A stretch of 51,630 bases of DNA from Chara braunii (taxonomy: Eukaryota > Streptophyta > Charophyceae > Charales > Characeae). Below the pieces are notes generated by a model. The model searched no databases. It was not told the DNA's origin and worked only from the letters and a program-made list of their open reading frames with translations. Below are positions 21,840 to 32,560 of the stretch, piece after piece. The stretch is from contig BFEA01000018.1 of the NCBI GenBank assembly GCA_003427395.1, positions 2,944,014 through 2,995,643 on the forward strand. The letters run 5' to 3'. Within the stretch, counting starts at the first letter, position 1. Every line of letters starts with the position of its first letter. Both the position numbers and the translations under genes were made by a program.

Positions 21840-23258
21840 GGCAGCAGTGTATGAAGGAGGAGGGGAAGAGGGGGAAAAATAGGAGGCCAAAAAAGGTAAC
21901 ACTAATTCCGTCACTTTTCGGTCCCAGAGGTTACTACCGGTCGCGGAATCCTGCACCTTCGATGACCAGGGCCGTGGTCCCGTTAGCAAAGAGCATCGGA
22001 TTGAATGCCTGAATCTGGACGTGTTTGAGGACAGATGCGGGAAATCGAGATAGAACTGCTTTTCGGTATCTCTGCATGAAACTAATACCACGCTCGGGCG
22101 TGGGGACGCAGCCAGGTCGGGGGCGGACCGGCGACCAGCCGACGAGAGCCGCGCAATGTGCAGTTGCGGAAATGGAAGGAACTCCAAAACACGACGCATT
22201 TAGGCATTGAGGCAACCCATCGCCCCTATTGGACGTTGTCCCTTACGCAACGACGGAATAAAAAATGGACAATTTGTGAGACATCCCTATAAGTTGAGCT
22301 ATATGCCAAAACGCACCTAAAAGATCTGGGTAGACTGGAACACTCCTCTGACACAAAACTTGTCATGTAGAACGTAACCGTAATCGCAAACGCACATGCG
22401 CGTACACACAACAGTCCCGAAACGTATTCCCTTCGCCATGCCCACATCTAAGTCGGACACGTCCCCCGGATGCTTTTTTTTTTTTTCGCCAGACTGACCA
22501 CGATGGCCGCCAGAACAACGCCCGAAGCACGAATCTGGACGCGAATGCGGAGAAGTACACAGACCCGAAAAGAATCCAGCCCATACTTAAGTTGGGTACG
22601 TCCCCCGGATGTTTTTTTTTTACACCAACCTTTTTTTTGGGGGGCCTGCCCCCCCTCAACCCCGTTGGTAGGCAACGACGCGACAACGACGCTGTGCATG
22701 CCGCGTTTCCCGTCTATAAAAATTCTCGGAAACGGAAAGTTTCCTCAGCGCCCGAATCTGGACGTTTTTGTGGAGATGTGCAGAAAGTCGCAACCCCCCT
22801 AAGCACAGCCACTAAGCGTAGCCAAAACATAACTCACCATCACCATAAACTCAACTCAACAATGCCAGCCAGTCTTCACGCCCCCGCCAGAAAACCATGC
22901 TTGTGTCCGTGTTGCTGGCGCGATTTCGAAACCTCCCTCCGACCGCCCTCTCTCGCTTTCCAAAGACCCTGACACTCACGCGCTGCTACAGACATGCCCT
23001 ACCCGGCCGCACGCACGGTTCGCCAGACCGACGAAGCAGTAGCAGCTGCCACTGAGCGAAATACTACAATTCTTTTCTTTTCTTTTCGGGGGGGGGGGGG
23101 GGGGGAGGATACTACATTTTTGAATTTACCAAGGGTCGTTCAGTTCGACATAGTCGGTTTCTTTTTTCCCCCCTTCTTCTTCTTCTTGTTGTTCTTCTTC
23201 TTCTTTCTACAAAAACATATTTAATTTAATGCTAAACAAACAGATATTCCAAGATTTA
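21840..23258. other. Unannotated stretch with three related segments
   Basis: The phrase GAATCTGGACG followed by a variable TTTG.GGA..T sequence occurs near 22013, 22531 and 22753. TACGTCCCCCGGATG..TTTT occurs at 22600, with a relative at about 22460. These suggest a dispersed repeat of about 150-500 bp. An open frame from the ATG at about 22898 begins MLVSVLLARFRNLPPTALSR, Arg-rich and without acidic residues, like an organelle-targeting peptide, but it stops after some 50 codons. Confidence 0.4.
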
Positions 23259-23380
23259 GGGCCTCGCTACACTACTCTTCAAATGTTCGAAATGAGAGTG
23301 GGTTTTCCGCTAGAACGTGGAAAGATGCACGGCGATGATTTTTGTCTTTTGTGTATTTCAAGAGCAGCGCAACGAGGCCC
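23259..23380. mobile_element. MITE-like element, copy 2 (122 bp)
   Basis: Begins GGGCCTCGCTACACTACTCT and ends GCAACGAGGCCC. The interior shares AATGAGAGTG.TTTTCCGCT.GAACGTGGAAAGAT with copy 1. It is flanked by TTA on both sides (ATTTA|GGG...CCC|TTAG), consistent with a 3-bp target-site duplication as made by PIF/Harbinger-type transposases. This superfamily assignment is an inference. Confidence 0.75.
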
Positions 23381-23986
23381 TTAGTATGTTGATCTGATGA
23401 CGAACTCCTCTTTGAAATTGTTATTATTATGCAAAAAGAAGGAGGGGGCTCTGGGCGGCAAACCGTCCACAGACAAACAACCCCCAAAAAAGAGCAAAAA
23501 GAAATTATGGGACTATTACCCAGCTTAGGTGCAGAAGTTGGGGTATGATCCATATACAGAAAATGCGAAATCCAGACCGGCCCGAAAAAACCCCAACAAG
23601 CCACAAAGGACCTTATCTTTTTCATTTTTGTTATTTTTTTTGGTTTTAGAGCCCGCCCGCTCAAATAGACTTTCTGAGATGCTTCCCCAACCAAAAAAAA
23701 AAAAGACGATCATTGAGTGTGCATAGCATTTTGTTTGTCTTGTACTCTGTTCAAAAGAACTGACTCCTTGCCCATATGGTCGAACTCTGGTCAGCTCCAA
23801 AGGCTTCCCTTTGGACATAATTTTCACTATTTTTGTCGGTGTATTTGGGTCATTTACTGACATCCCCCTGCAGTGCACTTTCCCAGTTACGTCCAAGCTT
23901 TTTTGGTTTTCATTTTTCTTTTGCAGCAGCTTGGTTTCTGTCCTGCGTGCAAATCGTAATACAGGGATGAGAATGTAAGTTTTAAT

Positions 23987-24090
23987 GCTCTTGGGATGTC
24001 TGTAAAAACTGGAACAATACAGAGAAAATCAACATGGCACCTGTGCAAGAATAAGAACAGAAGAAAAAGGGACATACACAAAATTTTGTA
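23987..24090 (+). pseudogene. U6 snRNA-like relic, third copy
   Basis: AAAAACTGGAACAATACAGA followed by GAAAATCAACATGGCACCTG and TGCAAGAATAAGAACAG follows the U6 core, with ACAGAGA intact. The region after GCAAG.AT is disrupted by an A/G-rich insertion before GACATACACAAAATTTTG. Several changes fall in U6 positions that are otherwise invariant, so it is a relic. Confidence 0.7.
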
Positions 24091-24535
24091 GAGACCCAAT
24101 GGAAATTTTTCAGCATTCGTGTCACAACTGCCGAGATGAAGAGGCGTCGGATGCATCCGGGAAGAAACGTTGGCACATTCATCAGCTGCGGCTTTTGTAA
24201 GCTAACTGGACTGGACAGGTACACTGATAAGATCTAGCATCTTCATCCCAATAGAACGTCTAGTCAGCATAGCCACATTCGGGGCAACTTTCAGTCTGCA
24301 TGAAGCCATAATGACCAGACTCGAATGCTAGACCTACGAAAATTCGTGATGGTGCTGGCTGCCTGTTTCTTCTGTGGCTGCATTGGTGGGGATCTATGGG
24401 ATGCTGCCTGGCATCATTTTATAGGCATCATTCTTCCGTGAGATGTCTGAACATGACTGTTAGGATAATTTGCTGAACATTCATCACACCAGATGCTCTT
24501 TGGAAGGAAAGCAGCACATGCTCTGCTATCTGCAA

Positions 24536-24766
24536 GCGAAAGCCCCAGTCCCAGTGACGATTCGACCCAAACGGGCAGCTACATCTAGATGTCCCTCCTC
24601 TTTGCGTTTTTCCATTTTCCAGAGAGAAACAGAGAGCGCACACATGTACACATGCAGATGCACATGCATTTTTTTTCATGTGTTTGACAGACAAACATAC
24701 ATATACGCAGACATAAACATAGACAGATGTGCGAAAGCCCGAGTCCCAGTGACGATTAGACCCAAA
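24536..24766 (+). repeat. 36-bp direct repeats flanking a CA/TA-rich insert
   Basis: GCGAAAGCCC.AGTCCCAGTG and the following 16 bp occur at 24536-24571 and 24731-24766. Between them is a purine/CATA-rich block ending GACATAAACATAGACAG. The same block recurs at 27480-27700 and, inverted, at 41000-41110. Confidence 0.7.
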
Positions 24767-24904
24767 ATGTACGGAACTCGGAAAATTATTGGCAATGGTA
24801 GAAGTAGCAGCATACTTTGCGTTCACCAGTTGAGATAGATGGCTTGGCCCCCCTGGTTGGTCTTGATAGGGGCTTCTGCATGCCGTCGTCCCTCCAATCC
24901 ATCG

Positions 24905-25105
24905 CTAGGGATTAGGCTCAACCCTGAGGGGATGGGCTCAACCCTGAGGGGATACGCTAAACCTCTGAGGGGATAGGCTAAACCTCGAGGGGATGGTAGG
25001 CCGGGATATCTTAGGACAATTACTTGGGGGCCATTACATACTTTTGCGACTTAGCGTCCTAGTGAGAAAGGTCCCCGAGGGGATGGGCTCAACCCTGAAA
25101 AGAGT
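24905..25105 (+). repeat. ~21-bp tandem repeat
   Basis: Units such as GGGATGGGCTCAACCCTGAG recur about four times between 24905 and 24992, with an outlier at 25078-25098. Confidence 0.85.
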
Positions 25106-25361
25106 AATTTATGTATGGTACATTGATACATAGACAAGAGTGTTTCACCAGAGACTTCAGGTAAGACTTCGAAGTACATTTCTGGTCCAGATTGTGGGGC
25201 AACAGAAGTTGCATGACCAACGCAGCAGGGTTCACAGAGCTAGACATGTGAAAATCATGGCTGCAATTTCGCTCATGTCATTAAGACATTGACACAGTAC
25301 AATGTCCATTGATACCTGCAGCCATACGGAGGGAAGAACAGTGCTTTGCTCCCTCTATCCA

Positions 25362-25368
<7 letters not shown>

Positions 25369-25429
<61 letters not shown>

Positions 25430-25465
25430 NNNNNNNNNNNNNNNNNNNNNNNNNNNNNNNNNNNN

Positions 25466-25525
<60 letters not shown>
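25369..25525. repeat. (CT)n - gap of 36 N - (CA)n
   Basis: A CT run (25369-25421), a short CACACA, 36 N (25430-25465), then a CA run to 25525. The gap lies inside the repeat, so its size is uncertain. Confidence 0.97.
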
Positions 25526-25529
<4 letters not shown>

Positions 25530-25825
25530 GGGATCACACAGTAGTTAGTCTTATCCTTCCTGTCAGGTTTAGGGTTCACGAATTGCCGTGTCTGGGGACG
25601 ATCTTCACATCATTGGTCCAATCAGGGCCGATGCCTTCGAGAACGTTTTTCGGGTGCTGGCCATCCCTTGAAAAATAATAGGCTGATTTTTCAATGTCGC
25701 TTCACCCCACCGGACAGGGCCTTGAGGTCTGGATACAAAACACCGCAGTTTTTTGGGGTGGCGGGTTTCATACAGGCCTGAGCACTTTCAAGCGCCCGTT
25801 TTGACGTGCTGCCACTGCCCATTGC

Positions 25826-25827
<2 letters not shown>

Positions 25828-25898
<71 letters not shown>
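25828..25898. repeat. (GA)n microsatellite
   Basis: A 71-bp GA run. The sequence on either side is unrelated and non-coding. Confidence 0.97.
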
Positions 25899-25899
<1 letters not shown>

Positions 25900-25900
<1 letters not shown>

Positions 25901-27470
25901 ATTAACTGTGCTGGCAGTCTGAAGACTCTGACGTTCTGAATTGGACTGCAAAGTTCAAACTTGTAAGTTAAGTTATGAACCTGAATCACACAATTTAAAG
26001 TTCAAACTTCAAAGTCAATTACCCCTTTTTTTTCCTCTTTCTGTTTCTTTAGTCTTGTGCTTGCTTTGCACTCTTTGCAACACTGCATGTTTGCCAGTTG
26101 GATGTGCTTGTTGATTTGCTGCAAGACACGTGCTCTGCTGCCTGAATTACAAAGTGCAAAGCAGGTAAGTGCCTGTCAACAGCCCCCCCCTCCTCCTCGC
26201 CCGTTTTTTCTTCTTTTTTTTCTTCTTCGTGTTAAGACATTATGTACCCCCTAACACCGGTCCGGACTGTCCGGGTAAGGCGTTGTCCGGGTGTCTGGCG
26301 ATGTCCGGATCACCGGACAGTCTGAACCGGTCCAGACACTGGTCTAGAAAATAGTCCGGGAGTGTCCAGTTTCTGGGTCTGCGGTTGGCATGGTGAATTT
26401 GCCCTGAGTTTATTCTCATTATCATCACTTTCCACACACCACAATTTGTGTCATCACTCTGAAGAATGAGGTCAAAATGCCAGGTGAGCAGAGCAAACAG
26501 ACGGTGAATCTATGCAAGTTGGGACACAACCGGGGCATAGTGCCTGACTGTGAGCACAAGTGAAGAAGATGAGAGGAGGGGAAGGAGAGGAGGAGAGGGG
26601 GAAGGAGAGCAGGCGGGGAGGGTGAAGAGGAACACGCATATTACACGAGGAGGAGATCATGGTCATGCTGGTCGAGAGGAAGCGGATAAGCTGCCATGGG
26701 GCTGCAACAGAGCTCATGGAATACATGCAATTTCATGATTAGTCCCACACTGTCAAACACCGCCACAAACTGTCACACGCTGTCACACACTGTCACACAC
26801 TGTGTCATACTGTCATACACTCAGTCGCTGTCACTGTCACACTGTCACATGTTACATTGTCACACTGTCACACATGTGATTGAATTGGGTAACAAGACTC
26901 GGCGGAGTACAAGATTTGATGGTGAGTGTGATCACAAGCTGCTGTCATCTTGATGAGGATGCATTAGGTGTCATAACCACACCACGTTCATCAACAACTT
27001 CAAGTGTGAAAAAATGAGTAAAAAATACTATGTGTGACATTGTGACTAGCAATCAGGGCTATGGGTTGGGTTGGATTGGGTTGGTTGGCTGCGTTGTTTG
27101 TCACATGGTTATATTGTGGAACGACATTGTAACGGGCGATGGTCGTCCTTGACTTATTGCTTACATTGCGTACAAGATGTTAGACAGAACTAGGGCACAT
27201 TCAGACCAAGGCTTTCTTTGATATCTGACCTGCATTGAGGCTAGATTCAGATGAGAAAGAAGAGATTCCAAGAAACACATCAATAAGGAAAACAACTCTG
27301 CAGCTAGATCCTCCTCATTCATTAGCAACACAGAAAGCAAGCAATAAGAGAAAAAGAGGACAACAACTAAACACTGATGGCTCTCCTTAGCAGCCCTCTC
27401 CAATCTTTCCACGGATCAACATTATCCACTCTTCCCTCCACTGGGTAATGACACCTGGAGAAGAGCAAAG
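25900..27470. other. Unannotated stretch with a GC hairpin and a TGTCACAC satellite
   Basis: At 26257-26331 CCGGTCCGGACTGTCCGG is followed by an inverted relative CCGGACAGTCTGAACCGG, with more GTCCGG motifs between. At 26745-26880 TGTCACAC-type units repeat. 26555-26640 is purine-rich. No gene recognised. Confidence 0.6.
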
Positions 27471-27479
27471 AGAAGGGAC

Positions 27480-27700
27480 ATCTAGATTTCCCTTCTCTTT
27501 GGTCTTCTCCATTTCCCTCTTTTACATACACACGCGTATACACATAGACATATATGCATATAAAGCAATAAAGAGAGAAACAGACAGAGAGAGGGAAGGA
27601 GATATACACATGTACACACACGGACGCACATGTATTTTTTTGCATCTGTTTGATAGGCATACATATACATACACAGACATAAACATAGACAGCTGTGACA
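27480..27700 (+). repeat. Dispersed CATA/CACA-rich repeat
   Basis: Shares ACATCTAGAT, TCTCCATTTCC, GAGAGAAACAGA.AGAG, ACACATGTACACA, CACATG.ATTTTTTT and GACATAAACATAGACAG with 24580-24732. A minus-strand relative is at 41000-41110. The many short repeats permit frames rich in Cys/Val/Tyr, which are not genes. Confidence 0.6.
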
Positions 27701-28532
27701 TTTCACAACGGGAAAGCGTGAATCCAGTCTGCATTGCTGCGGAAGCCACGGCGACCGGGATTAAGCATTGTGTCGACTCGAACCCCAAAAAGAACACATG
27801 ACTGATGGGAGTAGATTGACCAAGAAGATCACTTATTGCAAAATCGAGACCTGCAGAAACAGAAAAGAAAGGTGGAATCAGTATGTTTGTCGTACAAAAC
27901 CGCTAAAAAAACGACGGCTGAACCAAGGGGCCTGTCTCAAAGCTCCATTGTGTCTATGGTCACTCCACCGCGGACCCGGATCGTAGCAAATTGTAGACAG
28001 TGCGTATGCAAATCCGGGAACTGGATGGAACAGCAAAAGGAAAAGCAAAAACAAACAATCGTGTTAGCTGCAATTGGTATCAGTTTTCTCACGTGGACAG
28101 GGTTTGTACAGCGGCGCAAGACCGCGGTAAAAAGAGCAAATCATATAGCGCGGCAGAAAAGTATAGTTATTTTACACAGATGCGTCTAAAAGAACGCAGG
28201 CCTATGAGCATCCAACAAGGATGCGGTCTACAGCGGCGCAAGACCGAGGCAAAAACAACAAAACGCACGGAATAGTAGAAAAGCATAACTATTGTACATG
28301 GAAAAAACGACAAGCGGAACGAAGAGTCTGACTGAAAACTCCATTGCGTCTATGATCATTCTGCTGTCAGTTCAGGCTACAGTAAACTGCAGATGGTGTC
28401 TATGCCAACCCGGAACAGCAAAAGGGAAAGTGAAAACAAACAAGCGTAGTGGCTGTATTTAGTACCAGCGGCGTGAGTGTCTTTGGGGCGCTGACGCTGT
28501 TCCCCGACCTCTTTCTTGATGCGCCAGCTTCG

Positions 28533-28973
28533 TCATGATCGTTGTGGACCGGCGTCTTCTGCACATTGTACACGCGCCATCACAACACCTTTCTCCTCCT
28601 TCATCATCTTCTTCCATAGATAGTAACCTTCGGATGAGACGAGAGACGGACTTGCAAGAGCCAACGTCCGCCCCCCGATTTTCGTCCCAGACTTCTTCTT
28701 TCCTGCCTTTGCATTCATCGAGGTCGTCGTTGCCCTCTTCGTTGACTCAGACTGTCCACCACTAACATCCTTTCGTTTGTTGGAAGAGGGAGCCACCCCT
28801 GCATTTGGGAAAGCAGTAGAAGATGTGGCCGTTGTGAACGAGTTGGCAATAGACACCTTCTTGGTAGCAGATGTCGTGACAGCAGCTGATGAGGCAGCAG
28901 ATGTTGACGTAGCAGCAAATGGTTTGGTAGCAAATGGCTTGGTAGTGAATGGATTGGCAGCAGATGATGCGGC
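28533..28973 (-). CDS. Ser/Thr-rich basic ORF, copy 1
   Basis: A 147-codon open frame (146 residues and a stop) bounded upstream by TAG at 28974-28976. The N-terminal half is Ala/Ser/Thr-rich with NPF/KPF repeats. The middle has NKRKDVSGGQ and KAGKKKSG, which look like nuclear localisation signals, and the C-terminal part is SSEGYYLWKKMMKEE. No good ATG is present early in the frame. The partner copy at 30257-30697 has exactly the same length and bounds. The function is unknown. The sequence continues Ser/Thr-rich above the TAG, so the original gene may have been longer. Confidence 0.35.
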   Translation of the reverse strand, partial: AASSAANPFTTKPFATKPFAATSTSAASSAAVTTSATKKVSIANSFTTATSSTAFPNAGVAPSSNKRKDVSGGQSESTKRATTTSMNAKAGKKKSGTKIGGRTLALASPSLVSSEGYYLWKKMMKEEKGVVMARVQCAEDAGPQRS

Positions 28974-29489
28974 CTAAGATGACTTGGCAGCAGATGAGGT
29001 GGCAGCAAAACGGAAGCACAACATGCAGCGGCGCAGGAGCGTGACAAAAAGAGCGCAGCACACGGTAGAGCAGTAAATGTAGCTATTTTACATCGACGAG
29101 TCTAAAAGAACACAGGGTTGCCGGGAGCACACGAGGCACAGTTGAAAGGCACAGCTATTGTGCATGGAGAAACGACGACCGGAACGAAGGGTCTGTTTGA
29201 AAACTCCATTACGCCACGCCACGGATGAACATCCCAAAACCCGCGCGAATGTCTAAGCATAGGTAAAATGAAAACAAACAAGCAATCCACAGTAGCTTCG
29301 TCATACAGAAAGCGTAAGCGCCAAACAAAACGTTCTGCGTATGCTGCTCTGGGAACGATACGAAATGGGGAAACGAAAGCAACAAGGGCAAATCACACAC
29401 CATGGCAGAAAAACGTTTACAGGGATGCGAGTAGCATGCAACCTCCGCTGGCTGGGTATCACAAAGACAGACGTGTGCCATCATCTGCC

Positions 29490-29627
29490 GACGACCGTGG
29501 GCGAGTGGTCATCATTGCTAGGTTGCAGGCCAACATATGATGGAGCCATAGATCTCTCAAGAGCCTGAACACCAGCAGCGATTTCTTAAAAGGCGGACGG
29601 CATGCGGCGAAGCAAGCGGCGAAACTG
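29490..29627 (-). pseudogene. Truncated C-terminus of ORF B
   Basis: The minus strand reads LLRRMPSAF, a stop, then EIAAGVQALERSMAPSYVGL. This parallels LLRRMSSTFQETAAGLQALE at the end of ORF B (31194-31907). It was copied with the 1.72-kb tandem unit and lacks the rest of the protein. Confidence 0.7.
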
Positions 29628-30256
29628 CTAAAAAAACGACGGCTGAACCAAGGAGCCCGTCTCAAAGCTCCATTGTGCCTATGGTCACTCCACTGCAGGC
29701 CCGGATCGCGGCGAATTGTAGACAGTGTGTATGCAAACCCTGGAACGGGCTGGAACAACAAAAGGAAAAGCAAAAACAAACAACAACGCTAGCTGCACTC
29801 GGTATCAATTTTCTCACGTGGACAGGGTTTGTACACCGGCGCAAGACCGCGGCAAAAAAAGTAAATCATACAGTACGGTAGAAAAGTGTAGATTTTTTAC
29901 ACAGATGCGTCTAAAAGAACGCGGGCCGGTGATCATCCAACAAGGATGCGGTCTACAACGGCGCAAGACCGAGGCAAAAACAGCAAAACACATGGCGCAA
30001 CAGAAAAGCATAGCTATTGTACATGGGAAAACGACAAGCGGAACGAAAAGTCTGACTGAACATTCCATTGCGTCCATGATCATTCTGTTGCGAGTTTAGG
30101 CCACAGTAAACTGCAGACGGTGTGTATGCCAACCCGGAACAGCACAAGGGAAAGCGAAAACAAGCAAGCGCAATGGCTGTATTTAGCACTAGCGACGAGA
30201 GTGCATTTGGCATGCTGGTGTTGCTCTCTGGCTTCTTTCTTGATGCGCCGGCGTCG

Positions 30257-30697
30257 TCACGATCGTCGTGGGCCGGCGTCTTCTGCACATTGTACACGCG
30301 CCATCACAACACCTCTCTCCTCCTTCATCATCTTCTTCCATAGATAGTAACCTTCAGACGAGACGAAATACGGACGTGCAAGAGCCATTGCCCGCCCCCT
30401 GATTTCCGTCCCAGACTTCTTCTTTCCCGACTTTGCATTCATCGAGGTCGCTGTTGTCTTCTTCATTGACTCAGACTGTCCATCACTAACATCCTTCCGT
30501 TTGTTGGAAGAAGGAGCCGCCCCTGCATTTGGAAAAGCAGTAGAAGATGTGGCAGTTGTGAACGATTTGGCAACAAACACCTTCTTGGCAGTAGATGCCA
30601 TGACAGCAGCTGATGGGGCAGCAGATGATGACGTAGCAGCAAACGGATTGGTAGCAAATGGCTTGGTGGCAAACGGATTGGCAACAGATGATGTGGC
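30257..30697 (-). CDS. Ser/Thr-rich basic ORF, copy 2
   Basis: Counterpart of 28533-28973: 147 codons between a TAG at 30698-30700 and the same terminal stop, with no net indel relative to copy 1. It has NPFATKPFATNPFAA repeats, an ATG in frame at 30601 (MASTAKK), SNKRKDVSDG and KSGKKKSG basic clusters, and the same SSEGYYLWKKMMKEE end. It lies 0.5 kb downstream of ORF B on the same strand. Product and function are unknown. The basic clusters suggest nuclear targeting, which is an inference. Confidence 0.4.
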   Translation of the reverse strand, partial: ATSSVANPFATKPFATNPFAATSSSAAPSAAVMASTAKKVFVAKSFTTATSSTAFPNAGAAPSSNKRKDVSDGQSESMKKTTATSMNAKSGKKKSGTEIRGRAMALARPYFVSSEGYYLWKKMMKEERGVVMARVQCAEDAGPRRS

Positions 30698-31193
30698 CTA
30701 AGATGACTCTGCAGTAGACGAGGTAGCACAGCATGCAGCGGCGCAAGAGCGCGGCAAAAAAAGTGCAGTACACGGAAGAACAGAAAGTGTAGCTATTTTA
30801 CATGAACGAGTCTAAAAGAACCCAGGGCTGCCGGGGGCACTTGCGGCACAGTTGAAAGGCACAACCATCGTGCATGGAGAAACGACAACCGGAACGAAGA
30901 GTCTGTTCGAAAACTCAATTATGCCGCGCCACGGATGAACGTCCGAAAACCCGCGCGAATGTCTAAGCGCAAAAGACAAAATGAAAACAAACAAGCAATC
31001 TACAGTAGTTTCGTCATACAGAAAGTGCAAGCGCTAAACAAAACGTTTTGTGTATGCTGCTCCGGGAACGCAGCGAAACAGGGAAATGAAAGCAACAAGG
31101 GCAAATCACATGCTAAGACAGAAAGCCGTTCACAGAGATGCGAGCAGCATGCAGCTTCCGCTGGCTGGGTATCACAAGGACATACGTGCGCCA

Positions 31194-31907
31194 TCACCCG
31201 CCGCCGACCATGGGTGAGCGGTCAGCATTGCCAGGTTGTAGGCCAACATGTGATGGAGGCATAGATCTCTCAAGAGCCTGAAGACCAGCAGCGGTTTCTT
31301 GAAAGGTGGACGACATGCGGCGAAGCAAGCGGCGGTCGAAACCGTGGACTGCAGGAGCATAGATCTGACGAGGACTTGGAGGTCGATCATTCAGCGGCGC
31401 CGCTGCGCAAACGACTGGAGGTGTAACAGCCATGTGCTGAACATGTGTATTGAAGGTTGACATCGTTGGATTGCATGTATAACAGTGGCCCGTCGTACGA
31501 CGAAACGTGATGCAAGAACCAATGGTAGGCATCGTGTCCCGCGACCTGCAGCCATAGACCACGACCCTATGGACGTAGGACATTATGGCATGCTGCACGA
31601 GGCATGTGCCAGTCGCGAATGCCCCATGTACGCGGCCAACAGCTTGCTGTTCATCGACACCCAGGAGATATACATGTATAATACGTTTAGGACGGCGACA
31701 ACGAACAGCATGGTGCACCAGTAGACCGCATTCCTGAACAACACCGGTATAGCGAACAGATTGGTAGCGAATGTAGTCCTCGAGTTCTGACAGAGTAGTA
31801 TGCGTGACATGATGATGCACAGGAGGTTGCTGTTGAAGCGCCTGCAGTATTGGGATGTTTTCCATCGGGGTGTCTGCAACAACACAATGACAAGTAGAAT
31901 AGAGCAT
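31194..31907 (-). CDS. Unknown protein B (family shared with A and C)
   Basis: A 237-residue frame of unknown function. It shares a pattern with the ORFs at 32561-33079 and 48148-48750: LEDYI near residue 41, then VVQECG and a hydrophobic IIHVYLL strand, and about 60 residues on, PTIGSCITFRRTTGH and a FNT motif. ORF C has PEVGTILTFGHTTGH and FNT in the same order. A Pro-rich linker and an Arg-rich tail (RRLLRRMSSTFQETAAG) follow. The tail overlaps the 1.72-kb duplicated unit. The frame is uninterrupted. Start choice is uncertain: a start at the internal MEN (MENIPILQ) is possible. Confidence 0.5.
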   Translation of the reverse strand: MLYSTCHCVVADTPMENIPILQALQQQPPVHHHVTHTTLSELEDYIRYQSVRYTGVVQECGLLVHHAVRCRRPKRIIHVYLLGVDEQQAVGRVHGAFATGTCLVQHAIMSYVHRVVVYGCRSRDTMPTIGSCITFRRTTGHCYTCNPTMSTFNTHVQHMAVTPPVVCAAAPLNDRPPSPRQIYAPAVHGFDRRLLRRMSSTFQETAAGLQALERSMPPSHVGLQPGNADRSPMVGGG

Positions 31908-32560
31908 TTATTGTCAGGAAACGCACGTCAAAATAGGCTCTCCTCCGCCCGCCAAATTGGACACATGGCCGGCGTAGCTATATTGCAGACAATTTCCAAT
32001 CTTCACACAGCAGATCGGCTGTTATGAAATACGAACAACGAAAGTAATGAAATCTCAAAAAAAAAACAAAGAACAGATGACGAGTTGTCCATTCCATGGC
32101 AGATCTGAGCCGGGGAAACGGTCGAGTTTCCCAAAGCAAGAAAGCCGAGTTGAAATTTCCAAAAGGAGCAAAATGAATAAGAGAGACGAAAAAGCGACCA
32201 TAAGAAAGCTGTGTTCGGGGCACCTTTCGGTCCAGGCACAGCAATGACAACAAAGCTAAGAATAATGGTAGAGGATGAGAAAAGAGGAGGGTGACGAGGG
32301 CGCCCAGCCCGGGTCCGAACTCGGGAGAATGCAGGGAGCGTGGCAGAGCATTCGTTTCAGCAGCCGGCCACCGAAACCAGCATTAGGCAGTACAATTCTG
32401 CCCGCGGCGTGGGGGAGGGGGGCCAGGGCGCTGTGTCCAGCGGGTCAGTGGCATGCACCCCGCGGGCGCGGTGGTCGTAATGGTTTGCATGGCAGTAAAC
32501 AGTAACAAGCGTGAGAACTATGCGAGTGAACGTGTCTGCGTCTCACCTTATTCGAGCTTG

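Larger units (their letters stand above)
27903..31336 (-). repeat. ~1.72-kb tandem duplication
   Basis: CTAAAAAAACGACGGCTGAA begins copy 1 at 27903 and copy 2 at 29628. The copies align along their length at an offset of 1713-1725. Copy 2 ends at GCGGCGAAGCAAGCGGCG (about 31336), where it runs into ORF B. Copy 1 carries the same junction at about 29620, so the unit contains the last ~45 codons of ORF B. In copy 1 these codons include a stop (LLRRMPSAF*EIAAG). Several indels separate the copies, for example about 15 bp near 29000/30720. Confidence 0.9.

Noticed and set aside
21816-22215. Two overlapping minus-strand ORFs of 93 and 127 codons
   Set aside because: They are in different frames over the same DNA, with no recognisable domain and no support from duplicates.
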